A stretch of 38,978 nt of DNA from an uncultured Lactobacillus sp. (GTDB taxonomy: Bacteria > Bacillota > Bacilli > Lactobacillales > Lactobacillaceae). Location of the stretch: contig CALNAJ010000008.1 of NCBI GenBank assembly GCA_937874695.1, forward strand, positions 1-38,978. The letters run 5' to 3'. The notes beneath the pieces are model-generated. The model did not search any database and was not told the origin of the DNA. It saw only the letters and a list, made by a program, of their open reading frames with translations. Below are positions 24,213-32,262 of the stretch, piece after piece. How positions within the stretch are numbered: position 1 is the stretch's first letter; each line of letters begins with the position of its first letter. The translations under genes were made by a program, and so were the position numbers.

Positions 24213-24770
24213 ATGAAAATGATCGTTGGTTTAGGAAACATTGGTCCCCAATATAACGGGACGCGCCACAACACTGGTTTTATGGTTGTCGATGAATTTG
24301 CCAAGCAACATGGGATCGAATTAACCACCCGCAAGCTGGATGCCCGTTACGGGACCGGTATTGTAAATGGTGAAAAGGTGCTGGTTGTGAAGCCCACAAC
24401 GTTTATGAACGAATCCGGCCGCGCGGTCCATCCATTGATGGATTACTTTAAGATTGACTTGGACGATATCTTTATCGTCCATGATGACATGGACTTACCC
24501 GTGGGTCACATCCGCCTGCGTGATCACGGTTCAGCCGGGGGTCACAACGGCATCAAGAGTATTATTGCCCATGTATCCAGCAAGGATTTCAAGCGCCTGC
24601 GTGTGGGTACTGGCCATCCCGAGAAGATGTCCGTCGTCGACTACGTGTTGACCAAGTTCACCACGGAACAACAGCCGCTCTTCAACCAGTCCGCGGATAA
24701 AGCCGTAGCAGCGTTGGATGACTGGCTGAGTGGGACGGAATTCACTCAGTTAATGAATAAGTACAACTAA
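24213..24770 (+). CDS. pth: Peptidyl-tRNA hydrolase
   Basis: 185-residue cytosolic enzyme that frees tRNA from prematurely released peptidyl-tRNA. The N-terminal GLGNIGPQY-x-x-TRHNTGF signature contains catalytic His19. Asn in FMNESG and Asp in VHDDMDLP are the other conserved residues, followed by GSAGGHNGIKSI. The length is typical. ATG 24213 is taken as start; ATG at 24219 is a possible alternative and the GAGGGAG is somewhat distant from both. Lies 17 bases before mfd, probably one transcript. Confidence 0.97.
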   Translation: MKMIVGLGNIGPQYNGTRHNTGFMVVDEFAKQHGIELTTRKLDARYGTGIVNGEKVLVVKPTTFMNESGRAVHPLMDYFKIDLDDIFIVHDDMDLPVGHIRLRDHGSAGGHNGIKSIIAHVSSKDFKRLRVGTGHPEKMSVVDYVLTKFTTEQQPLFNQSADKAVAALDDWLSGTEFTQLMNKYN

Positions 24771-24787
24771 GAAGAGGAAGTTATCTC

Positions 24788-27700
24788 GTGAATTTAGAAG
24801 CATTTATGACGCAGACGCCGGCATATGCGACGATCCGCCAAACCCTAGGGGCCGGGCAACGCCAATTGGTGACCGGACTCAACGGTTCCGCGGAGACGTT
24901 GTTCATTGCCAGTCTGCTCCACGACCAGCAACGGTCGATCGTCTACGTGACGGATACCCTGTATCACGCAGGGCAACTCGTCGACGACTTGGCCAACCTA
25001 TTAGATGAAAATGAACTCTTCGAATTTCCCGTTGAAGAATTGTTAGCGGCTGAAGTCGCCACGAGTTCACCGGAATACCGGTCTTCACGAATCGATGCCT
25101 TGCGGGCATTGCAGAGTGAACGACCGGTTGTTATTGTGACGGCATTATCCGGTTTACGCCGGTTCTTACCGGCACCCGAGAACTTCGCGGCGGCACGTTT
25201 TACCGTTAAAGCGGGTGACGACTTTGACCTCGAGAACTTGCAACAACGGCTCTTTGGGATGGGCTACACCCACCAGAAGCTGGTGGCAGGTCCCGGCGAC
25301 TTCGCCGTGCGGGGATCAATCATTGATATTTATCCGTTGGCAGCGGACTACCCGGTTCGGTTAGACTTCTTCGATACTGAAGTGGATTCCCTCCGGTACT
25401 TTGATCCCGCCACGCAGCGGAGTATTGAAAATGTCGATGAGGTGGAAGTCCTGCCAGCAACTGACTTTATTTTAACGGCTGACGAACGGGCTGCCGGGGC
25501 CGATGCCCTGATGGCTGAACTGACCCAACAGGTCGCCAAGTTGGATGAGGACGCCACGACCACGCTGACTAACCAGGTGAAGCCCCTGGTCGATGGCTTG
25601 CGGAAGGGGTCTGTTGATCCCCAACTCATGGAGTTCGCTGACTATCTGTTCCCGGAACATCACCAACTGCTGGACTACTTACCGGCTAATGGCTTGGCGC
25701 TGTTCGGGGACTATTCGCGTCTACAGGATGCTGAACGGCAATTACTGGAAGACGAAGCCAACTGGGCCACGGATAAACTGACCCACCACCAGATCTTCGC
25801 GCAACAGACGTTTGGTGGCGAATTACGGCCAATCATCAAGGATGATCCGCACGCACAGGTCATGCTGGCGCTGTTCCAGAAGGGGATGGGTAACCTCCGT
25901 TTCCAGGCGGTCACGAACGTTGTGACGCGAGCCATGCAGCAGTTCTTCGGCCAACTGCCCGTGATGAAGACCGAGATTGACCGCTGGCGCAAGCAGAAGC
26001 AGACGGTGGTCTTACTGGTCCAGGACGAGGAGCGCCTCGCTAAGATTGAAGAGACGCTGGACGACTTTGAAATTCAGGCCGTTCTGACGAAGGAAGAGAA
26101 TTTACAGAATGATTTGACCCAGCTCGTGCCCGAACGGTTACGAACCGGGTTCGAACTGCCAGAAGCTAACTTGGTTGTGATCACTGAAGCAGAAATGTTC
26201 CAGAAGGTCACGAAGAAGCGTGCGCGGCGGCAGACCATGGCCAACGCCGAACGGCTGAAGAGCTATACCGATTTGAAACCCGGTGACTACGTGGTTCACG
26301 TGAACCATGGGATTGGGAAATTCATCGGGATGCAGACGCTGACGGTGGATGGCGTGCACCAAGACTACATGACCATCGACTACCAGGACAACGCGCAACT
26401 CTTTATCCCGGTAACCCAGTTGAATCTGATTCAGAAGTACGTGTCTTCCGAGGACAAGAAGCCTCGAATCAACAAGCTGGGTGGTTCCGAGTGGGCTAAG
26501 ACCAAGAGTAAGGTTGCCGCCAAGATCGAGGATATCGCCGATGAACTGGTCGACCTCTATGCTAAGCGGGCAGCCGAGAAGGGGTTTGCCTTTCCTAACG
26601 ACGACAGCTTACAGACGGACTTTGAAAATGACTTCCCTTACGCCGAGACGCCCGATCAACTGCGGACCATCGACGAAGTGAAGCACGACATGGAAAAAGC
26701 GCGGCCAATGGATCGTTTGTTGGTCGGGGATGTGGGTTACGGGAAGACCGAAGTAGCACTGCGGGCGGCCTTTAAGGCTGTCGAGGCAGGCAAACAGGTG
26801 GCCTTCTTGGTGCCAACGACCATTCTGGCGCAACAACACTACGACACCATGATCAACCGATTCGAAGGCTACCCAATCAACGTTGAAATGTTCTCGCGGT
26901 TCCGCACGACTAAGCAGATTCACCAGTCGATCAAGGACTTGGAGAGCGGCCAACTGGATATTGTGGTCGGCACCCACCGGTTGTTGTCTCAAGACGTGAA
27001 GTTCAAGAATCTCGGCCTCGTTTTGGTCGATGAAGAACAGCGGTTTGGCGTCAAACATAAGGAACGGTTGAAGCAGTTGAAGGCCAACGTCGATGTGCTG
27101 ACGCTGACGGCGACACCAATTCCACGGACGCTCCACATGTCCATGTTGGGTGTGCGGGACCTCTCCGTGATCGAAACGCCACCGGCGAACCGATTCCCTA
27201 TTCAAACCTACGTCATGGAACAGAACGCCGGGGCCATTCAAGATGGGATTCGTCGTGAAATGCAACGGGGCGGTCAGGTCTTTTACCTGCACAATCGGGT
27301 GGATGACATTGAAAAGACTGTCAGCCAGATTCAAGCGCTGGTGCCAGAGGCGCGGGTCGGTTACATTCACGGGAAGATGACCGAAGCTCAGCTGGAAGGG
27401 GTGCTCTTTGACTTCTTGCGGGGTGATTACGATGTGCTGGTCACCACGACTATCATCGAAACCGGGATCGATATTCCCAATGCCAACACGTTGTTCGTTG
27501 AGAATGCCGACCGGATGGGCCTCTCGCAGTTGTATCAATTGCGGGGCCGAATCGGGCGGAGTAATCGGGTGGCTTACGCCTACTTCACGTACAAACCGAA
27601 CAAGGTTTTGACGGAAGTCAGCGAGAAGCGGCTCGAAGCCATCAAGGACTTCACTGAACTGGGGTCCGGCTTCAAGATTGCCATGCGGGACCTGTCTATT

Positions 27701-28321
27701 CGGGGTGCTGGTAACCTGTTGGGTAAACAACAACACGGGTTCATTAATTCCGTGGGGTATGACTTATACACGCAAATGTTAAGTGATGCGGTCGCTAAGA
27801 AGCGGGGCAAGAAGACGCAGCCGAAGACCGATACCACGGTCGAACTGGGTGTCGAATCTTACCTGCCGAGCGATTACATTGAAGATGAACAACAGAAGAT
27901 TGAAATGTACAAACGGATTCGTCAATTGGAGAGTGACGATGAGGTCAGTGAAATTCAGGCTGACTTGATCGACCGTTTCGGTGACTATCCAGAGAGCGTC
28001 GCGCAACTTCTGACGATTGGCCAATTGAAGTTGGCGGCCGATCTCGCATTGGTCGACAAGATTCGCCGAGTCAACGGGGATGTCTTCGTGACGATATCCA
28101 AGCAAGGTACCAATATCCTAGGTGGCGAGGATGTCTTCAAGGCGTTAGCCGCAACCCAGCTGAAGGCGACGGTCGCGGTCGATAATGATCGCCTGCATGT
28201 CAAGCTGGTCCTGCAACCCAACATGACGGTCAAGGACTGGTTACCACAGGTCCAACTGTTCATGGGCGCCCTCCGCGACATCGTGGTGCTGACGACGAAG
28301 CCGAAGGCGGATGAGAAGTAG
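24788..28321 (+). CDS. mfd: Transcription-repair coupling factor
   Basis: 1177-residue DNA translocase that removes RNA polymerase stalled at DNA lesions and recruits UvrA. The N-terminal UvrB-like region is followed by the RNA-polymerase-interacting (CarD-like) domain from about residue 495 (DYVVHVNHGIGKF). Translocase motifs follow: Walker A GDVGYGKTE near 645, DEEQRFG near 748, TATPIPRTL, then TTIIETGIDIP and QLRGRIGR. The C-terminal TRCF domain follows. Start is GTG at 24788 with AGAGGAAG upstream. No terminator is visible after the stop; instead the 28322-28778 region carries structured element copy C. Confidence 0.98.
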   Translation: MNLEAFMTQTPAYATIRQTLGAGQRQLVTGLNGSAETLFIASLLHDQQRSIVYVTDTLYHAGQLVDDLANLLDENELFEFPVEELLAAEVATSSPEYRSSRIDALRALQSERPVVIVTALSGLRRFLPAPENFAAARFTVKAGDDFDLENLQQRLFGMGYTHQKLVAGPGDFAVRGSIIDIYPLAADYPVRLDFFDTEVDSLRYFDPATQRSIENVDEVEVLPATDFILTADERAAGADALMAELTQQVAKLDEDATTTLTNQVKPLVDGLRKGSVDPQLMEFADYLFPEHHQLLDYLPANGLALFGDYSRLQDAERQLLEDEANWATDKLTHHQIFAQQTFGGELRPIIKDDPHAQVMLALFQKGMGNLRFQAVTNVVTRAMQQFFGQLPVMKTEIDRWRKQKQTVVLLVQDEERLAKIEETLDDFEIQAVLTKEENLQNDLTQLVPERLRTGFELPEANLVVITEAEMFQKVTKKRARRQTMANAERLKSYTDLKPGDYVVHVNHGIGKFIGMQTLTVDGVHQDYMTIDYQDNAQLFIPVTQLNLIQKYVSSEDKKPRINKLGGSEWAKTKSKVAAKIEDIADELVDLYAKRAAEKGFAFPNDDSLQTDFENDFPYAETPDQLRTIDEVKHDMEKARPMDRLLVGDVGYGKTEVALRAAFKAVEAGKQVAFLVPTTILAQQHYDTMINRFEGYPINVEMFSRFRTTKQIHQSIKDLESGQLDIVVGTHRLLSQDVKFKNLGLVLVDEEQRFGVKHKERLKQLKANVDVLTLTATPIPRTLHMSMLGVRDLSVIETPPANRFPIQTYVMEQNAGAIQDGIRREMQRGGQVFYLHNRVDDIEKTVSQIQALVPEARVGYIHGKMTEAQLEGVLFDFLRGDYDVLVTTTIIETGIDIPNANTLFVENADRMGLSQLYQLRGRIGRSNRVAYAYFTYKPNKVLTEVSEKRLEAIKDFTELGSGFKIAMRDLSIRGAGNLLGKQQHGFINSVGYDLYTQMLSDAVAKKRGKKTQPKTDTTVELGVESYLPSDYIEDEQQKIEMYKRIRQLESDDEVSEIQADLIDRFGDYPESVAQLLTIGQLKLAADLALVDKIRRVNGDVFVTISKQGTNILGGEDVFKALAATQLKATVAVDNDRLHVKLVLQPNMTVKDWLPQVQLFMGALRDIVVLTTKPKADEK

Positions 28322-28778
28322 TTAACTTGTTTCGACGAGTTCGGTTGCGTGATGTCACTTGTTTCAACTGGAAGTGGGGACTGGGCAGTAAGCTGATGCA
28401 GTCTTAACGAGTGATTACGTCGTAGAGTCAAGAAGGCATCAGTACTCAAATTTTAGATATAGAAAAGGACGAGAGTATCGTACACTAAATCTGTGCCAGC
28501 CGCAGGGATGGTGGGGACAAGATTATCTGGTGGTTCGGCTAAACCAGTATGAGCCGTGAGGGTGGTGTAAATAGGCTCAGCCGTGGGAATTTTCTTAGCG
28601 GCTGGGTTTGCCGCTTAGAAAATTGGTGACTTTGAAACTCGGTTCTCAGAGGTTCAAAGCAAGCCTAGAGACCGTTCTGTGGCTCTAGGCGTCCGCCCAC
28701 CGTGTCCCGGCCTATTTACACCACCCGGTAAGGCGCGGTAATACGCAATTTAGTGCGAAACCATAAGGAGGGGAATCG
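28322..28778. other. Intergenic region mfd-flippase with structured element C
   Basis: No supported ORF. The first part has a short direct repeat ACTTGTTTC. From about 28500 it is dominated by the third copy of the three-hairpin element. The flippase ribosome binding site (AAGGAGGGG) follows 40 bases after the element. Confidence 0.6.
28500..28730 (+). ncRNA. Structured element copy C (three-hairpin family)
   Basis: Closing stem of 17 perfect base pairs, 28560-28576 (GGGTGGTGTAAATAGGC) with 28710-28726. Inside: GTGGG/CCCAC, then hairpin 1 of 15 positions with one T.T mismatch (28588-28602 with 28610-28624), hairpin 2 CTTTGAAACTC with GAGGTTCAAAG (28630-28659, same A.G mismatch as copies A and B), and hairpin 3 GCCTAGAG/CTCTAGGC (28663-28690) with loop ACCGTTCTGTGG. 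A further hairpin (CTGGT/ACCAG) lies upstream at about 28527-28546. It may be a leader element of the flippase-rqcP transcript or a dispersed repeat. Confidence 0.65.
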
Positions 28779-30359
28779 ATGGGCAACCGCAATGTGAATA
28801 CGACCTTGCAAGGCGCCCTGATTCTTTCCATCGCGGCGTTCATTGCCAAGTTACTGAGCGCCGTGTACCGCGTGCCGTTTCAGAACATGGTCGGCAACAC
28901 CGGGTTCTACGTGTACCAGCAGGTTTACCCGCTCTACGGGATTGGCATGACCTTTGCGCTGAGTGGGTTGCCGGTGTTTATTTCCAAATTAGTCGCAGAA
29001 GCACCGGATTTGCCCAGTCAACAACAAGTCGCTCGGCAAGTCTATCGGTGGCTCTGGGGACTGGCGTTGGTCATCTTCGGTGGCTTGATGGTGGGCGCAC
29101 CCGGCATCGCTCGGGGGATGGGGGACAGTCACCTCGCACCACTGATACAGATGGTTGCCTGGATGTTTCTGTTCATGCCGGCACTGTCGGTAGGTCGGGG
29201 CTATCACCAGGGCCGTTTTCAAATGTTACCCACGGCGCGCTCACAGGTCGTCGAGCAACTGGTCAGAGTCGTCGTAATTCTAGTGGCTGCTGGTTGGGCA
29301 ACTAGTCACGATTGGTCCGTCTACACGATGGGCACCTGGGCGCTGAGTGGAGGTACGATTGCTGCGGTGGCAGCCTTATTGGTATTGCCTCACTGGCGAC
29401 AGCGCGATATTGCCCCGGTAGCGAGCCTGCCTCACGTCGGCCGGCGCCTACTGATTGAAGGGGGGACCCTGTGTCTCCTGACGGCGATGCTGGTACTCTT
29501 GCAACTAGTGGATTCATTTACAGTTAAAAATGGTCTGGTCGCCGGTGGTATGGGCGATCTAGCAGCCAAGAGTCTCAAAGGGGTCTACGACCGCGCCCAG
29601 CCGCTGGTGCAATTAGGATTGGTGGTAGCGGTGGCCTTCGCGACCTCACTACTGCCAGCCCTGACGGCGGCCCAACAGGAGCGTCGACCGGCAGCTTTTA
29701 AACGGCTCACGACGACCATGATGCGGATTGCCTTGATGGTCGCTGTGGCGGCTACGGCCGGACTAATCAGTCTGATGCCGTGGATCAACCGACTGTTGTT
29801 TGGGGACACCCAGGGATCAGGGATGCTGGCGGTCTATATGCTCAGTATCATTCTGGCAACGTTGATTCAGACGTACAACAGCGTATTGCAGAGCCAAGAC
29901 CAGTATCGACTGACTGTAGTAGCGTTAGCGGTTGGTCTGGCTGTAAAAATCGTTGCTAATCACTGGGCCGTTCGCAATTTTGGGGCGACCGGGGCTAGTT
30001 GGCTGACGGTGATTAGCCTGGGGGCCATATTAGTGGTGATCTGGTACGGGTCTGCAGAGACGTTACGTTCTGGCATCTGGACCAAGCCGTACATTCGGAT
30101 CTTACTGGCTTGCACTATCCTAATGGTGTTTGGTGTTCGGCTCACTGTGGCCGTTTTGGAACATTGGTGGCCGGCCCTGATGACTAGTCGACTGGCCATC
30201 GGTGGTGGTTTGCTCGTCACGATTCCCGTGGGGGGACTGCTCTTCATTGGCTTGGCCCTCAAGTGGCATTTATTATCGGTCCGGGAGTGGTTGGCAATTC
30301 CCCACGGCGAGAGTGTGTTAAGATTATGGCAACAACTTAGTCAACACGGAGGAAAATAA
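28779..30359 (+). CDS. MATE-like polysaccharide/lipid II flippase family protein (YabM/SpoVB-like)
   Basis: 526-residue integral membrane protein with about 14 hydrophobic segments spread along its length. It opens with NTTLQGALILSIAAFIAKLLSAVYRVPFQNMVG, the characteristic start of the SpoVB/MurJ-like exporter family. In Bacillus the gene after mfd and spoVT is yabM of the same family, so order supports the call. The substrate (lipid II or another undecaprenyl-linked glycan) cannot be told from sequence. GGAGGGG precedes the ATG. Its final codons contain the GGAGG that serves rqcP, whose ATG begins one base after the stop. Confidence 0.88.
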   Translation: MGNRNVNTTLQGALILSIAAFIAKLLSAVYRVPFQNMVGNTGFYVYQQVYPLYGIGMTFALSGLPVFISKLVAEAPDLPSQQQVARQVYRWLWGLALVIFGGLMVGAPGIARGMGDSHLAPLIQMVAWMFLFMPALSVGRGYHQGRFQMLPTARSQVVEQLVRVVVILVAAGWATSHDWSVYTMGTWALSGGTIAAVAALLVLPHWRQRDIAPVASLPHVGRRLLIEGGTLCLLTAMLVLLQLVDSFTVKNGLVAGGMGDLAAKSLKGVYDRAQPLVQLGLVVAVAFATSLLPALTAAQQERRPAAFKRLTTTMMRIALMVAVAATAGLISLMPWINRLLFGDTQGSGMLAVYMLSIILATLIQTYNSVLQSQDQYRLTVVALAVGLAVKIVANHWAVRNFGATGASWLTVISLGAILVVIWYGSAETLRSGIWTKPYIRILLACTILMVFGVRLTVAVLEHWWPALMTSRLAIGGGLLVTIPVGGLLFIGLALKWHLLSVREWLAIPHGESVLRLWQQLSQHGGK

Positions 30360-30360
30360 T

Positions 30361-30636
30361 ATGCGATTAGATAAATATTTGAAAGTTTCACGGATCATCA
30401 AGCGGCGGTCAGTCGCTAAGGAAATTGCTGACAAGGGTCGGATTATGATCAACGGCAAGGTGGCCAAGTCTTCAAGTGATGTGGCGACAAATGATGAGTT
30501 GGTTATTAAGTTCGGTAACAAAACATTAACGGTCAAAGTCAATGAATTGCTGGAAACCACGAAGAAGGATGACGCCGAACGGATGTACACCATCGTCAAG
30601 GAAGACTACGCGCAAGATTTTCGGCAAGAAAATTAG
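30361..30636 (+). CDS. rqcP: S4-domain RNA-binding protein RqcP
   Basis: 91-residue protein with an S4 RNA-binding fold at residues ~1-60 (MRLDKYLKVSRIIKRRSVAKEIADKG at the N-terminus). Known in Firmicutes (YabO/RqcP, Hsp15-like) as the factor that works with RqcH on stalled 50S subunits to add alanine tails to trapped peptides. The start is one base after the flippase stop and its ribosome binding site lies inside the flippase gene, so the two are translationally linked. It shares the ribosome rescue theme with pth nearby. Confidence 0.9.
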   Translation: MRLDKYLKVSRIIKRRSVAKEIADKGRIMINGKVAKSSSDVATNDELVIKFGNKTLTVKVNELLETTKKDDAERMYTIVKEDYAQDFRQEN

Positions 30637-30675
30637 GTTAAATATGACGAATGTTTTACATTATGCTAAACGTGG

Positions 30676-30704
30676 TAGACGAGCAAATTGAAACTTGCTA
30701 TACT
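30676..30704 (+). promoter_or_regulatory. Promoter of divIC
   Basis: TAGACG (30676-30681) and TATACT (30699-30704) with 17-base spacing, plus TG at 30696-30697 giving an extended -10. Confidence 0.65.
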
Positions 30705-30745
30705 CAAGTTAAACTATCTGGTGAAAACTGAGGAGTGAGTGGAAA

Positions 30746-31156
30746 ATGGCTGACGTAAAACCGAAACCGGCGAAGATCGAACGTTTAGAAAATGACTATA
30801 CCCGGCGACTGGACCGCCAACAGGCAACGGTTCACCATCATCAATGGCTCGGCAAACGTCGGATGCGGCGGGCAACACGTATTCTTGCCATTTTTGCTGT
30901 GTTCGCAGTCGTTTTGGGTATTCAACTCATTCGTACCAATGCCAGCCTACATCACGTGCGGCAAGAAGTGACCACCAGCAAACAAAAGTTGGCGACCACG
31001 AAGGCCACGGACCACAAGCTTCAATTACAAATCAAACAATTAAACAACAAAGACTATTTAGGCCGACTCGTTCGCTCGAAGTACTACTATTCGAAGTCCG
31101 GGGAAACCATCTACAGCTTACCCGGTGACCATGCGAGTGATGTGACCGTTAAATAG
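30746..31156 (+). CDS. divIC: Septum formation initiator DivIC/FtsB family
   Basis: 136-residue bitopic division protein. A basic cytoplasmic N-terminus (~1-42) precedes one membrane segment (~43-62) and an extracytoplasmic coiled coil (~68-105, QEVTTSKQKLATTKATDHKLQLQIKQL), followed by the FtsB-like YLGRLVRSKYYYSKSGETIYSLP. It partners DivIB and FtsL in the divisome. Own promoter at 30676 and own terminator; in Bacillus divIC lies at the same place relative to mfd and the S1-domain gene. Confidence 0.92.
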   Translation: MADVKPKPAKIERLENDYTRRLDRQQATVHHHQWLGKRRMRRATRILAIFAVFAVVLGIQLIRTNASLHHVRQEVTTSKQKLATTKATDHKLQLQIKQLNNKDYLGRLVRSKYYYSKSGETIYSLPGDHASDVTVK

Positions 31157-31167
31157 TTTAGTTAAAG

Positions 31168-31203
31168 ATCTGCTAGTTCGTCTTGAACTGGCGGATTTTT
31201 TTT
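31168..31203 (+). terminator. Terminator of divIC
   Basis: ATCTGCTAGTTC pairs with GAACTGGCGGAT (12 bp, two G-U) with a GTCTT loop, followed by a run of seven T. Confidence 0.85.
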
Positions 31204-31494
31204 AGTTACGACTGTTTGTCGAGAGTTTGTTGTGACTTTTTCGGTGAATGGGGGTAGCATGAAGGTATTCGCAAAAGAATATTGCTGTCATTATTCGATG
31301 TATTGCCATCGGTTTTTGCAGAGGGGGAAACGAACGTTCAAGCTAACGAAAAATGACTGGTGCCAGGAAATACGTGATCGTGGATTAACCAGAGAAAAAG
31401 CCAGCAAAAACGAAGCGGTCATTTCCCGTTTTAACGGGCAAACAAATTAGCTACCGGGTAGCATAAGTGAACCTGGAAACTAATGAGTGGCACG

Positions 31495-31555
31495 AAAGTT
31501 AATTTAACGGGCTTTCTGGCAGGTCAGAAAAATTGGTTAACGGACTTTCTTTTTA
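31495..31555 (+). terminator. Orphan compound terminator-like structure
   Basis: GAAAGT and ACTTTC form an outer pair around an inner TTTCTG-GCAGGT-CAGAAA hairpin, followed by CTTTTT. It also contains a direct repeat AACGGGCTTTC/AACGGACTTTC. No certain gene precedes it after the divIC terminator. Confidence 0.4.
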
Positions 31556-31585
31556 GCTTTTCTCGTGTGGAAATGTGGCAAATTG

Positions 31586-31594
31586 TGTTATACT
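31586..31594 (+). promoter_or_regulatory. Extended -10 promoter of the S1-domain gene
   Basis: TGtTATACT at 31586-31594; -35 weak. Confidence 0.55.
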
Positions 31595-31628
31595 GAAAGC
31601 ACTTATTTTAAGGAGGAACTTCTTTTTT

Positions 31629-32180
31629 ATGGCAATCGAGGTTGGAGCTAAAGTTTCCGGAAAGGTCTCCGGAATTACGAACTTTGGTGCATTTGTTGAT
31701 TTAGGCGACCACAAGACCGGATTAGTGCACATTAGTGAGATTTCTGACGGTTACGTCAAGGATATCCATGACGTTTTGTCCGTCGGTGACGAAGTAACGG
31801 TTAAGGTTTTAACTGTTGGTAACGATGGGAAGATTGGTTTGTCGATTCGCAAAGCGACGGATCATCCGGCTGGTGACCGGCCCCATCATAGTAGTCACAA
31901 TGAACACCGGGATCATGAACAACATCATGGTGGCAGTGGCAATAGCGCCGCTAACCATGGTGGCGAAAGTCATGGCCACGGTCGGCGGTTTGAAAATAAC
32001 GGTCCCCGGCCTCACCATAGCTCAGCCAATGGCCGATTCTCTGGCCATCAAGCGGCTCCCCATAAAGAAAATTTTGACGACATGATGTCAGGGTTCTTGA
32101 AATCAAGTGAGGATCGCCTGGCAACGATTAAACGAAACACTGAAGGCAAACGTGGCGGCCGTGGCGGTCGGCGGAGTTAG
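31629..32180 (+). CDS. S1-domain RNA-binding protein (YabR/GSP13-like)
   Basis: 183-residue protein with one S1 domain at residues ~1-72 (GAKVSGKVSGITNFGAFVDLGDHKTGLVHISEI, a textbook S1 start). Residues ~75-145 are a low-complexity His, Asn, Gly, Ser-rich tail, followed by a short basic C-terminus (RGGRGGRRS). S1 proteins of this group associate with ribosomes or RNA; the exact role is not known to me. The ATG at 31629 follows AGGAGG by 12 bases; the longer frame from 31575 runs through the promoter and is not used. Same position as yabR in Bacillus. Confidence 0.88.
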   Translation: MAIEVGAKVSGKVSGITNFGAFVDLGDHKTGLVHISEISDGYVKDIHDVLSVGDEVTVKVLTVGNDGKIGLSIRKATDHPAGDRPHHSSHNEHRDHEQHHGGSGNSAANHGGESHGHGRRFENNGPRPHHSSANGRFSGHQAAPHKENFDDMMSGFLKSSEDRLATIKRNTEGKRGGRGGRRS

Positions 32181-32211
32181 TCAGCAGACTAACGTGCCAT
32201 CAAGATGAAGA

Positions 32212-32236
32212 GGACCGCACTTGTGCGGCCCTTTTT
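32212..32236 (+). terminator. Terminator of the S1-domain gene
   Basis: GGACCGCAC and GTGCGGCCC pair (one A.C mismatch) around a TT loop, followed by TTTTT. Confidence 0.75.
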
Positions 32237-32262
32237 CATAACCAGAAAGAGGGAAAACACCC

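Larger units (their letters stand above)
31157..31628. other. Intergenic region between divIC and S1-domain gene
   Basis: Holds the divIC terminator, a 63-codon frame (31259-31450) without a convincing ribosome binding site, perfect small hairpins CCCGTT/AACGGG (31425-31438) and GCTACC/GGTAGC (31450-31462), and a compound terminator-like structure (about 31495-31555). The promoter of the S1 gene is at 31586-31594. Confidence 0.4.

Noticed and set aside
26609..27736. Open frame of 375 codons on the minus strand within mfd
   Set aside because: It lies wholly antisense to unmistakable mfd motifs, has no ribosome binding site and reads as low-quality His/Gln/Leu-rich sequence, typical of a mirror frame of a GC-rich gene.
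28560..28590. T-box like GGGTGG at the start of element C
   Set aside because: The GGGTGG belongs to a 17-bp closing stem and the ACCGCG part of a T-box is absent.
31259..31450. 63-codon plus-strand frame considered as a gene
   Set aside because: The G-run before the ATG is too close for a good ribosome binding site and the product resembles nothing; kept only as a possibility under findings.
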